A DNA stretch of 64,000 nucleotides from contig NZ_JAFLQZ010000008.1 of the NCBI RefSeq assembly GCF_017313265.1, positions 62,001-126,000 on the forward strand, read 5' to 3'. Each line of letters begins with the position of its first letter. Position 1 is the stretch's first letter. Both the position numbers and the translations under genes were made by a program. The DNA comes from Hymenobacter telluris. Its GTDB lineage: Bacteria; Bacteroidota; Bacteroidia; Cytophagales; Hymenobacteraceae. Of this stretch, positions 16,579 to 25,075 are shown one piece after another. Below the pieces are notes generated by a model. The model was given only the letters and a program-made list of their open reading frames with translations. It ran no database searches and was not told the origin of the DNA.

Positions 16579-17805
16579 ATGCCCGAAGCAGTACCCCCCG
16601 GATTCGAGTCGTTGGCGGCTAGCCGCGCCTATTTCACCCAAGAGTCCATGCTGGCCGTGGAGGTGCGCAAGCGTAAGCTGTTCATTGGGTTGCCGCGCGA
16701 AACGTCGCTCCAGGAAAACCGCATCTGCCTGACGCCCGAGGCCGTGAAGCACCTCATCGAGGAAGGCCACGAAGTAGTGATGGAAAGCGGGGCAGGGGAG
16801 CCCAGCAAATACTCCGACCACGACTACTCCGAAGCCGGCGCCACCATTGCCTACTCGCAAAAGGAGGTGTACGAAGCCGACCTCATTCTGAAAGTGGCTC
16901 CGCCCACCCAGGACGAAATCGAGTTTCTGAAAGCCAACCAGACGCTGATTTCAGCGCTGCAATTCGGTACGCTCACCGCCGAGTACGTCATGGCTCTCAC
17001 CCGTAAGAAAGTGAATGCCATCAGCTTCGAGCTGATTAAGGACCCCAGCGGCGCGCGGCCAGTGGTGCGGGCCATGAGCGAAATTGCCGGCTCGACCGTC
17101 ATGCTGATTGCCGCCGAATACCTGGCCCGCTCCAACGAAGGCAAGGGTATTATCCTGGGCGGCATTACTGGCGTGCCCCCGTCCCAGGTGGTGATTCTGG
17201 GGGCCGGCACCGTGGCCGAATACGCCGCCCGCGCCGCCACCGGGCTGGGGGCGGAAGTGAAGGTGTTCGACAACCACATTTATAAGCTGCGCCGGCTCAA
17301 GCAGAATCTGGGCACCCAACTCTACACCAGCACCCTCGACACCTTCGCGCTGAGCCAGCAAATCCGCCGCGCCGACGTGGTTATTGGCGCCCTCAACGCC
17401 GAGGAAGGCCGCGTACCGTTCATGGTGCCCGAAAACATGGTGGCCAGCATGGCCCCCGGCTCCGTGATAATTGACGTGAGCATCGACCAGGGCGGCTGCT
17501 TCGAAACCAGCGAAATGACCACCCACAACAAACCGGTCTTCCGTAAGTACGACGTTATTCACTACTGCGTGCCCAACATTGCCAGCCGCGTGCCGCGTAC
17601 CGCCACCAACGCCCTGAGCAACATCTTCACGCCCATTTTGCAGGAAATCAGCCAGCACGGCGGCATCAACGAGGTGCTATTCTCGAACGAGCATTTCCGC
17701 AGCGGCGTGTACATCTACAAAGGCTCGCTCACCAACGCCACCATCGCCAAGCGCTTCAACATGCGCTACAAGGAGCTGAGCCTAATGATTGCCGTGCGGA
17801 ACTGA
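16579..17805 (+). CDS. ald: Alanine dehydrogenase
   Basis: 408 residues of the alanine dehydrogenase/transhydrogenase alpha family, catalysing reversible NAD-dependent oxidative deamination of L-alanine to pyruvate. The N-terminal domain carries 'GLPRETSLQENRICLTPEAVKHL' and 'LILKVAPPTQDE'. The NAD fold has GAGTVAEYAA at about residues 207-216. 'VDVSIDQGGCFETS' and 'HYCVPNIASRVPRTATNAL' are the standard downstream motifs. A roughly 30-residue N-terminal extension before 'KLFIGLPRE' is common in Bacteroidota. It follows tsaE with the family B palindrome between them. Confidence 0.92.
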   Translation: MPEAVPPGFESLAASRAYFTQESMLAVEVRKRKLFIGLPRETSLQENRICLTPEAVKHLIEEGHEVVMESGAGEPSKYSDHDYSEAGATIAYSQKEVYEADLILKVAPPTQDEIEFLKANQTLISALQFGTLTAEYVMALTRKKVNAISFELIKDPSGARPVVRAMSEIAGSTVMLIAAEYLARSNEGKGIILGGITGVPPSQVVILGAGTVAEYAARAATGLGAEVKVFDNHIYKLRRLKQNLGTQLYTSTLDTFALSQQIRRADVVIGALNAEEGRVPFMVPENMVASMAPGSVIIDVSIDQGGCFETSEMTTHNKPVFRKYDVIHYCVPNIASRVPRTATNALSNIFTPILQEISQHGGINEVLFSNEHFRSGVYIYKGSLTNATIAKRFNMRYKELSLMIAVRN

Positions 17806-17894
17806 TGAGTTGAGTACGGTATTTTCGTTGCAGCAGGATAATTTTTGAGTTGCTCTACTTTTCACTGGCCTGGAGAAGGATAGGAGTGGTATTC

Positions 17895-19091
17895 TTATTG
17901 CTTCAATATTTTGAAGCTTTGTCGACTGTAATCAGCCGATAAATGCAATACATAAATGCCGGGAAGCACTCCTGATAAGTCAATTCTAAATTCTGATTCT
18001 AAGGGAGAATACTGTCCAGTAGTTACAACACGGCCAATAGCATCATAAAGTTTAGCATCTACTAGTCCTGGTTTGTTGACAGGCACTTGTACAAACAAAA
18101 AATCCTGTACTGGATTGGGATAACAAACAAAACTAACGGGCCCATTAATTGGAGCGGCACGCATGATACTGCTAAATGCGTGGTACGTAGCGGGCGAAAT
18201 ACCTGTATGCTCGAAGCCAGCATAAAAGGTCAATGCCCCATAAATCGTCCAATAAGTCGCATTATCAGTAATAAATAGGCTACTGCCACTTTGCCCGCTT
18301 GCCCCATCAAAATGATTAGGAATTACTATATTATAAGGTAGCCACCTGTTTGTTTGCGCTTGACCATACTCATAATAAAGCGTATCCCCATTGTAAGATG
18401 CACGGCCGGAAATGTCGCGTACTGGATAGCTGAATTTGTGCCACACATGCTGCCCGACCGTACTTCTGTCCTTATTGAAGCCTATGCTCATCCATCCTGT
18501 CGTACGCCCAATAGGAGCAGCTAATTCTAGCAAACAGAGGTCGTTATTATAGTTTTCATCGTAATTATTCGGAACATAATATTTATAACCCCACGTAGTC
18601 GGCAGCCTAGCAGGTCGGCCATTATCAAACACAGGTTCAATCAAAACACTATCACTCGCCATAACTAAAAGGGAACCGTTGAAGACGACGACATTATGCG
18701 CTGCCGTCAACACAAACCGTTCACCAACCAGTGTTCCAGATCCGCTCCCAGTTGCAACGCCATTCCGATAATTAGTTATTCTGACAGTTGTAGATAGAGG
18801 ATAACTTAAAGGGTTAAATGGTACTGCGGCGCGCTGGCGAAGTGAAAACTGAGTATTAGGCAGGGCGTTCGTTGTTGGCAGTCGGTTAGATAAAACAGTT
18901 AATTTATTCGTGTGGCCTCGAAAGAAGCCGGTAGTTGATCGTTGCAGGGTAGTATCATATAGTACAGCTGGTACCCGGTCAACAAGTCGGGTTCTCGCAT
19001 TGAACTGGAGCAGACCAATGGCTTGGCTAACTGCGGAAGTAGCAGTTACACTCAGCACACTGAGCAAGCCGAGGAGTACACATATTCGCAT
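17895..19091 (-). CDS. Secreted trypsin-like serine protease with T9SS sorting domain
   Basis: 398 residues from ATG 19091 (MRICVLLGLLSVLSV, then a signal cleavage near SAVSQA); the longer frame adds a non-signal leader. The S1/V8-like protease domain shows the catalytic triad in TAAHNVV (His), NDLCLLE (Asp) and GQSGSSLF (Ser). The last 80 residues are a type A T9SS C-terminal domain: 'YPNPVQDFLFVQVP', 'KLYDAIGRVV', 'IDLSGVLPGIYVLHL', 'KILKQ'. It should be exported through the T9SS, whose PorT is at 4.4 kb. Lower GC than its neighbours, which may indicate recent acquisition. Confidence 0.88.
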   Translation of the reverse strand: MRICVLLGLLSVLSVTATSAVSQAIGLLQFNARTRLVDRVPAVLYDTTLQRSTTGFFRGHTNKLTVLSNRLPTTNALPNTQFSLRQRAAVPFNPLSYPLSTTVRITNYRNGVATGSGSGTLVGERFVLTAAHNVVVFNGSLLVMASDSVLIEPVFDNGRPARLPTTWGYKYYVPNNYDENYNNDLCLLELAAPIGRTTGWMSIGFNKDRSTVGQHVWHKFSYPVRDISGRASYNGDTLYYEYGQAQTNRWLPYNIVIPNHFDGASGQSGSSLFITDNATYWTIYGALTFYAGFEHTGISPATYHAFSSIMRAAPINGPVSFVCYPNPVQDFLFVQVPVNKPGLVDAKLYDAIGRVVTTGQYSPLESEFRIDLSGVLPGIYVLHLSADYSRQSFKILKQ

Positions 19092-19200
19092 ATAGGCAGA
19101 GTAATGATGAGCGGAGAAGGCAACGTCTTTTGTGTAAGCTTCCCTGTGCAGTAGGCCAGTGAAAAGTAGAGATTCTGAACTGGTTCTCCAAAGCCGCAAC

Positions 19201-20112
19201 CTACCCCGCCGCCAATAACAACACCTTCCACGCTTCCAGCAACTTTCCTTCTTCCAGCAGCTGCTTGCCCAGCAGCGTGAGTTGCCGCCGCTGCTCGGTA
19301 AGGTTGCCGAAATGCTGTTGCAACAGGGTGCTTACTAGCGGGTCGTGCTTGAACGCCTGGACTTGCTCGGGGGTGGGAATGGCTTGCTGCTCGATGTTAG
19401 CGAGGCGGCCCAGGTTGTTGCCGGTGAGGGTGTTGGAGGTACGGATGTGCTCGGGGAGTTGGTCGATGCCGATGCCCAGGTTGCGGTTGGGTTTGGGCAC
19501 CGTGAACAAGCTTTCGGGCGTGACGCGGCTGTACCAGTCGCCGGCGAGGCGGGCTACGGCGTCGAACTTGTGCGGGTCGATGCCGGGACCAGAATCCAGC
19601 AGGATACTCTCGCGGAAATGGGCCTGCACGACGCGGCAAATCACGAGGTTGCCGCCACCGTTGGAATCCCCAATGGCAATAATCTGCTCCACCACGCACT
19701 CCAGTGACACCGGGCATTCGGCTACGCGGGGTGGGCGCACTTTGTCGGAGGGTAGCTCGGTGAGGCCGGCTTTCACAAACTCATTCACGCCCCGCGCATA
19801 CTCGGTGCTGGCCAACGACATCTGCTCCACCACCGCGTAGTCGCAGATGTTGACCACGCACTCGGGCACTTCGCGCACGTTGAAGAGCGTGTGTTTCTGG
19901 GTGTTGTCGCGGACGCGGTTGGCCGGCGAGAAAATAAGCGTAGCCGGGTTGGAGCTGAACACGTTGAAAAACGAGTACGGGCTCAAATTCACCTCACCCG
20001 CCGCCGAAATGGTGCTCACAAACGCCACCGGCCGCGGCGCCACGGCACTCAACAGAAACTGGTGCCACTCCGGACCCGGCAGCGTACCCGGCGTAATCGT
20101 GCGAAAAGACAT
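19201..20112 (-). CDS. Flavin reductase family protein (FMN-binding split barrel)
   Basis: 303 residues. The N-terminal 200 residues are a flavoredoxin/flavin reductase-like split barrel ('LSAVAPRPVAFVSTISAAGEVNLSPYSFFNVFSSNPATLIFSPA', 'ARGVNEFVKAGLT', 'CVVEQIIAIGD', 'AHFRESIL'). The C-terminal helices are family-specific. It is likely to bind FMN and shuttle electrons; its partner enzyme is not evident. Its ATG is 5 nt from the family A palindrome that separates it from the histidine kinase gene. Confidence 0.82.
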   Translation of the reverse strand: MSFRTITPGTLPGPEWHQFLLSAVAPRPVAFVSTISAAGEVNLSPYSFFNVFSSNPATLIFSPANRVRDNTQKHTLFNVREVPECVVNICDYAVVEQMSLASTEYARGVNEFVKAGLTELPSDKVRPPRVAECPVSLECVVEQIIAIGDSNGGGNLVICRVVQAHFRESILLDSGPGIDPHKFDAVARLAGDWYSRVTPESLFTVPKPNRNLGIGIDQLPEHIRTSNTLTGNNLGRLANIEQQAIPTPEQVQAFKHDPLVSTLLQQHFGNLTEQRRQLTLLGKQLLEEGKLLEAWKVLLLAAG

Positions 20113-20116
20113 ATAT

Positions 20117-20229
20117 GGTGAACTAGTGAGGTGGTGAGATAGTGAGTTTGATGTTCTGGCAGTGCAATATGCGCAGCATGTACTAATTGGAACGTCAAAC
20201 TCACAATCTCACCACCTCACTAGTTCACC
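20117..20229. repeat. Palindromic repeat, family A copy 1 (GTGAnnnn 8-mer arms)
   Basis: Arms 20117-20156 and 20190-20229 match at 38 of 40 positions. Left-arm units: GTGAACTA, GTGAGGTG, GTGAGATA, GTGAGTTT, then GATGTTC. The loop is 33 nt and contains GCGCAG. The element fills the spacer exactly: it starts 5 nt after one gene's ATG and touches the next gene's stop codon. Confidence 0.88.
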
Positions 20230-22319
20230 TAACTCATCCAATCAACCGGCACGGTGGGCTTGCCTTGCAAGGGAAGCCGGATGATGAATTCGGTGTAGTG
20301 GCCGGGCTGGCTTTCCACTTCTATGGTGCCGCCGTGGCTGCGCGTGATGATGTCGTAGCTCACCCACAAACCCAGGCCCACGCCTTCGCCATCGGGCTTG
20401 GTGGTGAAAAAGCGCTGAAAAATAGCGGATTGGGTTTCCTCGCTGATGCCAAGGCCATTGTCGCGCACCCGGATTTCGGCCTGTTCGCCGAGGTGGCGGG
20501 TTTGCAGCGTAATCTGCGGCACGTAGTCGTCTTCGGTGGTTTGCTGCTGACGCTTGTGCACGGCGTAGAGGGCGTTGGTGAATAGGCTCACCATTACCCG
20601 GCCCAGTTCCTGCCGCACCACGGGCAGCAGCGGCAGCGTGTCGTCGAGGTGGGAGAAGAGGGCGGCGTTGAAATGGCGGTTTTTCAGGCGCAGGTCGTGG
20701 TAAGTGAGGCGCATGTACTCGTTGGCCAGCAGGTTCAGGTCGGTGGGCTGGCGCTGGGCCGGGCCGGTGCTGGAGTAGTCGAGCATGCTGTTGACGTAGC
20801 CTTCGGCCCGCTGGCAGTGCTTCACAATGTCCGACTGGTACTGGCTCAGGTTCTGAAACATCTCATCGATAATCTGCTGATCATCAATCGGCAACAGCAC
20901 CTTGGCCAGTTCTTCGCGCAGCTCCTGGCACAGCCCCACGCTGATGGCCGCAAAGTTTTTCACGCTGCTCATAGGGTTCTTGATTTCGTGCGCTACGCCG
21001 GCCATCAGTTCACCCAGGGAAGCCATTTTTTCGCGGAGCACCAGCTGGCTTTGGGTGGTGCGCAGCTCCTGCACCATGCGGGCCAGCGTGTCGCGCTGCT
21101 GGGTTAGCTCGGTTTTCTGCTGGTTCACCCGGTCGTTGAGCAGGAGTAGGCGCTGGTTGGCTTGCCGCTGCTGATAGGTGTAGCGCCACAAGGCCAGGGC
21201 CACCAGCAGCGAAACTCCCAGCCCGGCCCACAGCGCGTAGGTACGGGCCTTTTCGGTGAACTGGGCGCTTTCCTCTTCTAGCTGCCCCAGCCGCTGCTGC
21301 TCGGCAAAGCCAATGGCATCGAGCTGCTTGATGCGTTTGGGGTTTTGGAGGCTGTCCTGGGCCGTGAGCATGATGCGCAGGTACTTGAGCGTGCTGTCGT
21401 TTTGCTGGCGCGCCTGGAATGCATCGGCCAGCAACCGGCTCGTGCGCAGCACTGCCACCACAAAAGGCAGGCTTCGGCCCACGTTCAGGGCTTTTCGGGC
21501 ATACAAGATGCTGGAATCGGGCTGCTGCCGGCGGTGGTACAGCTCGGCCATGTATTGAAAGGCCCGGCAGCGGCTGCGCAAATCGTTTTCGGGTACGGCC
21601 GCCTGGGCACTACGGTGGTAATAGTGTATCGCTTGGTTTGGGTGGCCAGAAGCGGCTTGCAGCAACCCTAGCTCCCGCAAAACATAAGGCTTGGGGTTGC
21701 CCCAACAGCTCCAGCCGGTGGCCGGCGGGAGCTGGGTTAGGCTGAAGGCTTTGTGCAAATAAAAAGCGGCCGAATCGAGCTTGCCCAAGCCTTCGTAGCT
21801 GGCGCCAATGTTGGTCAGGACGCTGGCCAGCTGGGAGGCGTCGGTGATGTGCCCCAGCCGGTAATGTTCCCGCGCCTGGAAATAGTAGTTCAAGGAAGGA
21901 CGAAAATCATCGAGGGCGAAGTATAGCAGCCCGGTTTGGTTGAGGATGCGGGCCGTGCCTTCGTAGTCCTGGGCGGCTTTGCACAACTGTAAGGCTCGTA
22001 GGTTGAGGCGTAGCGCTGCCGGTAGGTTGCCCCGCTCCGATAGCAGAATGGACAGGCGGGACAGGCAGCGGCCTTCGCCTTTGCCGTAGCCGATACGACG
22101 AGCCAGCTGCAAACCCTGCTTGGCGTACCACCGCACCGAGTCGAAGTGGGAGTAGCGGTAGGTGGCACTCAGGTTGGCGAGGAGCAGCACCCGGCTGGTG
22201 TCGGTGGTGGCCCGCGCCAAGGCCTGCCGTACCGCCGCCGTTTGCGGGCTCTGGGCCGTTGCCCATTCAACGGGCAGCAGGAAAACAAGCAAGAGCCCGG
22301 CAAGTAATCGTGAAATCAT
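20229..22319 (-). CDS. TPR-containing sensor histidine kinase
   Basis: 696 residues. A signal peptide or first TM (residues 1-22) is followed by about 330 residues of tetratricopeptide repeats in the periplasm, one TM helix ('YALWAGLGVSLLVALALW'), a coiled coil, then the kinase core. His444 in GVAHEIKNPMSS is the phosphoacceptor; 'LFTNALYAV', 'VRDNGLGI', 'TTKPDGEGVGLGL' are the N, G1 and G2 boxes. This TPR-type kinase class is common in Bacteroidota. No response regulator gene is adjacent, so its partner is elsewhere. The stop codon abuts the family A repeat. Confidence 0.88.
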   Translation of the reverse strand: MISRLLAGLLLVFLLPVEWATAQSPQTAAVRQALARATTDTSRVLLLANLSATYRYSHFDSVRWYAKQGLQLARRIGYGKGEGRCLSRLSILLSERGNLPAALRLNLRALQLCKAAQDYEGTARILNQTGLLYFALDDFRPSLNYYFQAREHYRLGHITDASQLASVLTNIGASYEGLGKLDSAAFYLHKAFSLTQLPPATGWSCWGNPKPYVLRELGLLQAASGHPNQAIHYYHRSAQAAVPENDLRSRCRAFQYMAELYHRRQQPDSSILYARKALNVGRSLPFVVAVLRTSRLLADAFQARQQNDSTLKYLRIMLTAQDSLQNPKRIKQLDAIGFAEQQRLGQLEEESAQFTEKARTYALWAGLGVSLLVALALWRYTYQQRQANQRLLLLNDRVNQQKTELTQQRDTLARMVQELRTTQSQLVLREKMASLGELMAGVAHEIKNPMSSVKNFAAISVGLCQELREELAKVLLPIDDQQIIDEMFQNLSQYQSDIVKHCQRAEGYVNSMLDYSSTGPAQRQPTDLNLLANEYMRLTYHDLRLKNRHFNAALFSHLDDTLPLLPVVRQELGRVMVSLFTNALYAVHKRQQQTTEDDYVPQITLQTRHLGEQAEIRVRDNGLGISEETQSAIFQRFFTTKPDGEGVGLGLWVSYDIITRSHGGTIEVESQPGHYTEFIIRLPLQGKPTVPVDWMS

Positions 22320-22527
22320 GCGAAAAAGGTACGAATAGGAAATATGCTATACAGTACCAGCATTCAAAGCTGAGCAGTTTCCGGCAAACTTCCCCTATGT
22401 GCTGGGTTACTGATGCGCGTTGGAGTGCCCATGACGAAACAAACTACTTTTTTTGGGTACTGTCTGCCTGATCTAAGGCGTTCAGAAAATACCTTCGAAA
22501 CGTTTGCTAGCCGGGTTTCGGCCCGCT

Positions 22528-22563
22528 GCTGGCCGGCGTTTAGAAGCTGGCCGGCGTTTAGAA
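22528..22563 (+). repeat. 18-bp perfect tandem duplication
   Basis: Two head-to-tail copies of an 18-bp unit beginning GCTGGCCGGCG, 33 bp upstream of the M28 peptidase start codon in a divergent promoter region. Confidence 0.85.
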
Positions 22564-22595
22564 GCAACTTTCCTTTTTCCTCCTCAATTCTCTGC

Positions 22596-23534
22596 ATGGT
22601 GCTGCGTTGTCTGTGTTGCGTTCTGTTCTCTGTGCTGCTTGGGCAGGCGGTGTATGCCCAACCGTCTGGGCCGGCCATAACCGCCGATTCCAGCCGGTTA
22701 CGCCGGCACCTTCTGGCCCTCATCAATACGCCGCAACCCCGCAACTATCAGCACCCCGCCAGCCTAGGGCAAGCCGCCGACTACATCCGGCGCGCGCTAC
22801 AAGCGGCCGGCGCCCGCACCACCGACCAGCCTTACGAGGTACAGGGTGAAACCTACCGCAACCTGATTGGCAGTTTCGGCCCCGAAACCGGTCCGCGCCT
22901 TGTTATTGGTGCCCATTACGACGTGTGCGGCGAGCAGCCCGGCGCCGACGACAACGGTACCGGTGTGGCGGCTTTGCTGGAGCTGGCCCGGTTGCTGGGG
23001 CAGCAGCCTAGCTTGCCCTACCGCATCGAGCTGGTGGCGTACACCCTGGAAGAGCCGCCGTTCTTCCGGACCCGCCAGATGGGCAGCTATGTGCATGCGC
23101 AGGCCCTGCATGCGGCCGGCGTGCCGGTGCGCGGCATGGTGGCGCTGGAAATGCTAGGCTACTACGAAGACCGAAAACACAGCCAACGCTACCCGTTCGG
23201 ACCGTTGAAATTCATCTTCGGGAGCCGGGGCAACTACGTGACGGTGGCCCAGAAATTCGGGAATGGCCGCTTTGGGCGGCAGTTTGCGCGGCACTACAAG
23301 GCCACCGCCGCGTTGCCCGTCAAGCGGTTCAAGGCGCCGGCCTGGCTGCCCGGCATCGACTTCTCCGACCACCTCAACTACTGGCAGTTCGGGTTTTCGG
23401 CGGTGCTGCTCACCGACACGGCCTTCTACCGCAACCAGCACTATCACCAGCCCACCGATACGCTCGACCGGCTGGATATGCACCGCTTGGGTTTGGCCGT
23501 AGATGCCGTGCTGGCCACGGTGCTTCGCCTCTGA
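22596..23534 (+). CDS. Secreted M28-family zinc aminopeptidase
   Basis: 312 residues from ATG 22596, which opens a good signal peptide (MVLRCLCCVLFSVLLGQAVYAQ); the longer frame would read through the 18-bp tandem repeat. Zinc-site motifs of M28: 'IGAHYDVCGEQPGADDNGTG' (His and bridging Asp), 'YTLEEPPFF' (catalytic and metal Glu), a later Asp ('GIDFSDHLNY'), and the distal His in 'HQPTDTLD'. Probably a periplasmic or surface exopeptidase for peptide scavenging. Confidence 0.85.
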   Translation: MVLRCLCCVLFSVLLGQAVYAQPSGPAITADSSRLRRHLLALINTPQPRNYQHPASLGQAADYIRRALQAAGARTTDQPYEVQGETYRNLIGSFGPETGPRLVIGAHYDVCGEQPGADDNGTGVAALLELARLLGQQPSLPYRIELVAYTLEEPPFFRTRQMGSYVHAQALHAAGVPVRGMVALEMLGYYEDRKHSQRYPFGPLKFIFGSRGNYVTVAQKFGNGRFGRQFARHYKATAALPVKRFKAPAWLPGIDFSDHLNYWQFGFSAVLLTDTAFYRNQHYHQPTDTLDRLDMHRLGLAVDAVLATVLRL

Positions 23535-23623
23535 ACTTTGCTTGGAAATGAACTGCATGCCCTAAGCAACGTAAGGGGAGCCGCACGCTCACCAACTTTT
23601 CCTGGTGCTGCCTCGCGAGGTTC

Positions 23624-24403
23624 ATGAGAAAAATATTGGTTGTAGTAGGAGTATTTGCACTGAGTAAGACCAGTTTCGGGCAGGCGCTGCCCCGCCTGCT
23701 CGACCATAACACGCTGGGGTGGGTGGTGTATTCCGGCGACTTGCAAGTGCGTGAAAAGTGGTTTTTGCACACCGAATATCAGTTGCGGCGGGTGCAGCTA
23801 CTGGCCGTTCAGCAACAGCACCTGGCCCGGCTAGGCGTGGGGCACCAGCTCACCGACCGGGTTACGGTAAGCGGCGGCTACACTTACTTTCAAACCCACG
23901 AATACGGCCGCTACCCTACCGTGACGGGCCGGCCCCAGCCTGAGCACCGGCTGTATCAGGACGTGACCTTGACCGACGAGCTGGGCCGCCTGCAACTCGC
24001 CCAGCGCCTACGCCTGGAGCAGCGCTGGCTGGGTCAGCGGGCCGAGGAAGGTGCCGGCGCCGTGCAGGACTGGGACTATCAGCACCGCATCCGGTACCAG
24101 CTTAGCGGCAGCTTCCCGCTGCAAGGCCCCACCATCGACAACGGCGAATGGTACCTGAATGCCTTCGACGAGCTATTTATCAGCTTTGGCCGCAACGTAG
24201 GCAACAACGTGTTCAATCAGAACCGCATTTCGGGCGGCCTCGGCTACCGGTTCTCCGACCACGCAAAAGTCGAGTTGAATTACCTCAACCAAGTAACCCA
24301 GCACGCCGACCCCGACCCGGCTTCCGGCCGGCCTGTGTTTGAAATCAACAACGGCGTACGGCTGAACATCCTGTACGACCTGGATTTTACGGGTGGTGAA
24401 TAA
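23624..24403 (+). CDS. DUF2490-type outer-membrane protein
   Basis: 259 residues with a signal peptide (ending SFGQ) and a barrel-like pattern of alternating amphipathic strands ('GDLQVREKWFLHTEYQLRRVQ', 'LARLGVGHQLTDRVTVSGGYTYF', 'QRLRLEQRWL', 'RIRYQLSGSFPL', 'RISGGLGYRFSDHAKVELNYLNQV'). This is the DUF2490 family of probable outer-membrane proteins with no known function. It follows the M28 peptidase on the same strand with a 89-nt spacer. Confidence 0.75.
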   Translation: MRKILVVVGVFALSKTSFGQALPRLLDHNTLGWVVYSGDLQVREKWFLHTEYQLRRVQLLAVQQQHLARLGVGHQLTDRVTVSGGYTYFQTHEYGRYPTVTGRPQPEHRLYQDVTLTDELGRLQLAQRLRLEQRWLGQRAEEGAGAVQDWDYQHRIRYQLSGSFPLQGPTIDNGEWYLNAFDELFISFGRNVGNNVFNQNRISGGLGYRFSDHAKVELNYLNQVTQHADPDPASGRPVFEINNGVRLNILYDLDFTGGE

Positions 24404-24512
24404 GATAATGCTATGCCGTTGCACAAACTATCTGCTGCTATTGATTTTTGCTAAAATACTATATCTTTACTAAATAGCTATAGGTGATAAGTAAGCGTTT
24501 ACTCACTGTAAT

Positions 24513-24935
24513 ATGGAGCAGGTTGTTTGTCCGAAGTGCGAAACTAAAGATGCTACGAAGAGTGGGATAGTGGGGGGGCGGCAACGCTACAAATGCAAGA
24601 ACTGCGGCTACCATTTTTCGGTGGCAAAAGTGGGCAAGGAAATCAATTCTTACTACGTTATAAAGGCATTACAGCTGTATGTAGAAGGCATAAGCTACCG
24701 CGAAATTGAGCGGCTGCTGGGCGTGAGCCACGTGAGCGTGATGAACTGGGTGAAGAAATATGGCATGAAAGCCCCTCGCCAAACCGAGTACCACCCGACC
24801 TATAAAATCCTTAATCAAAAGGAACTGGCCGAGTATTTTCAGAACCCCGAAAACCTGAAAGATGCGGGCCTGATGGTAACCGAACTAGGCGACAAGTACA
24901 TGATGATACGGTGGGAGCGGTTTCGGCAGGGATAA
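24513..24935 (+). CDS. Stand-alone InsA-like zinc-ribbon/HTH DNA-binding protein
   Basis: 140 residues. The N-terminal zinc ribbon has C-P-K-C (residues 5-8) and C-K-N-C (about 32-35). A helix-turn-helix follows ('YREIERLLGVSHVSVMNWVKKYG'), as in InsA of IS1 and related transposases. The last 50 residues ('ILNQKELAEYFQNPENLKDAGLMVTELGDKYMMIRWERFR') do not resemble the IS1 DDE nuclease. No terminal inverted repeats or second ORF flank it, so this is not an intact IS. It may be a domesticated regulator. A TATCTTTA near-match to the -7 box lies upstream at 24465-24472. Confidence 0.7.
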   Translation: MEQVVCPKCETKDATKSGIVGGRQRYKCKNCGYHFSVAKVGKEINSYYVIKALQLYVEGISYREIERLLGVSHVSVMNWVKKYGMKAPRQTEYHPTYKILNQKELAEYFQNPENLKDAGLMVTELGDKYMMIRWERFRQG

Positions 24936-25075
24936 ACTATAGCAGTTAGCGGAAATATAGCCGGGGTGTGGGTTCTATAGGAAGGTTTTGCTACTTGGTT
25001 GCACTGAAAGGCTAGGCGGTTGTGCCGGCTCAGTGCCCCAACCCATTCCCACGCGTCAATTCCCCATCCCTGTTT

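Noticed and set aside
17895..19091. Lower-GC protease gene as part of the cassette island class
   Set aside because: No attC-like palindrome or GTTAG boxes flank it; the T9SS sorting domain fits a resident secreted protein.
24404..25021. Insertion sequence around the InsA-like gene
   Set aside because: No terminal inverted repeats, target duplication or second transposase ORF found by eye.
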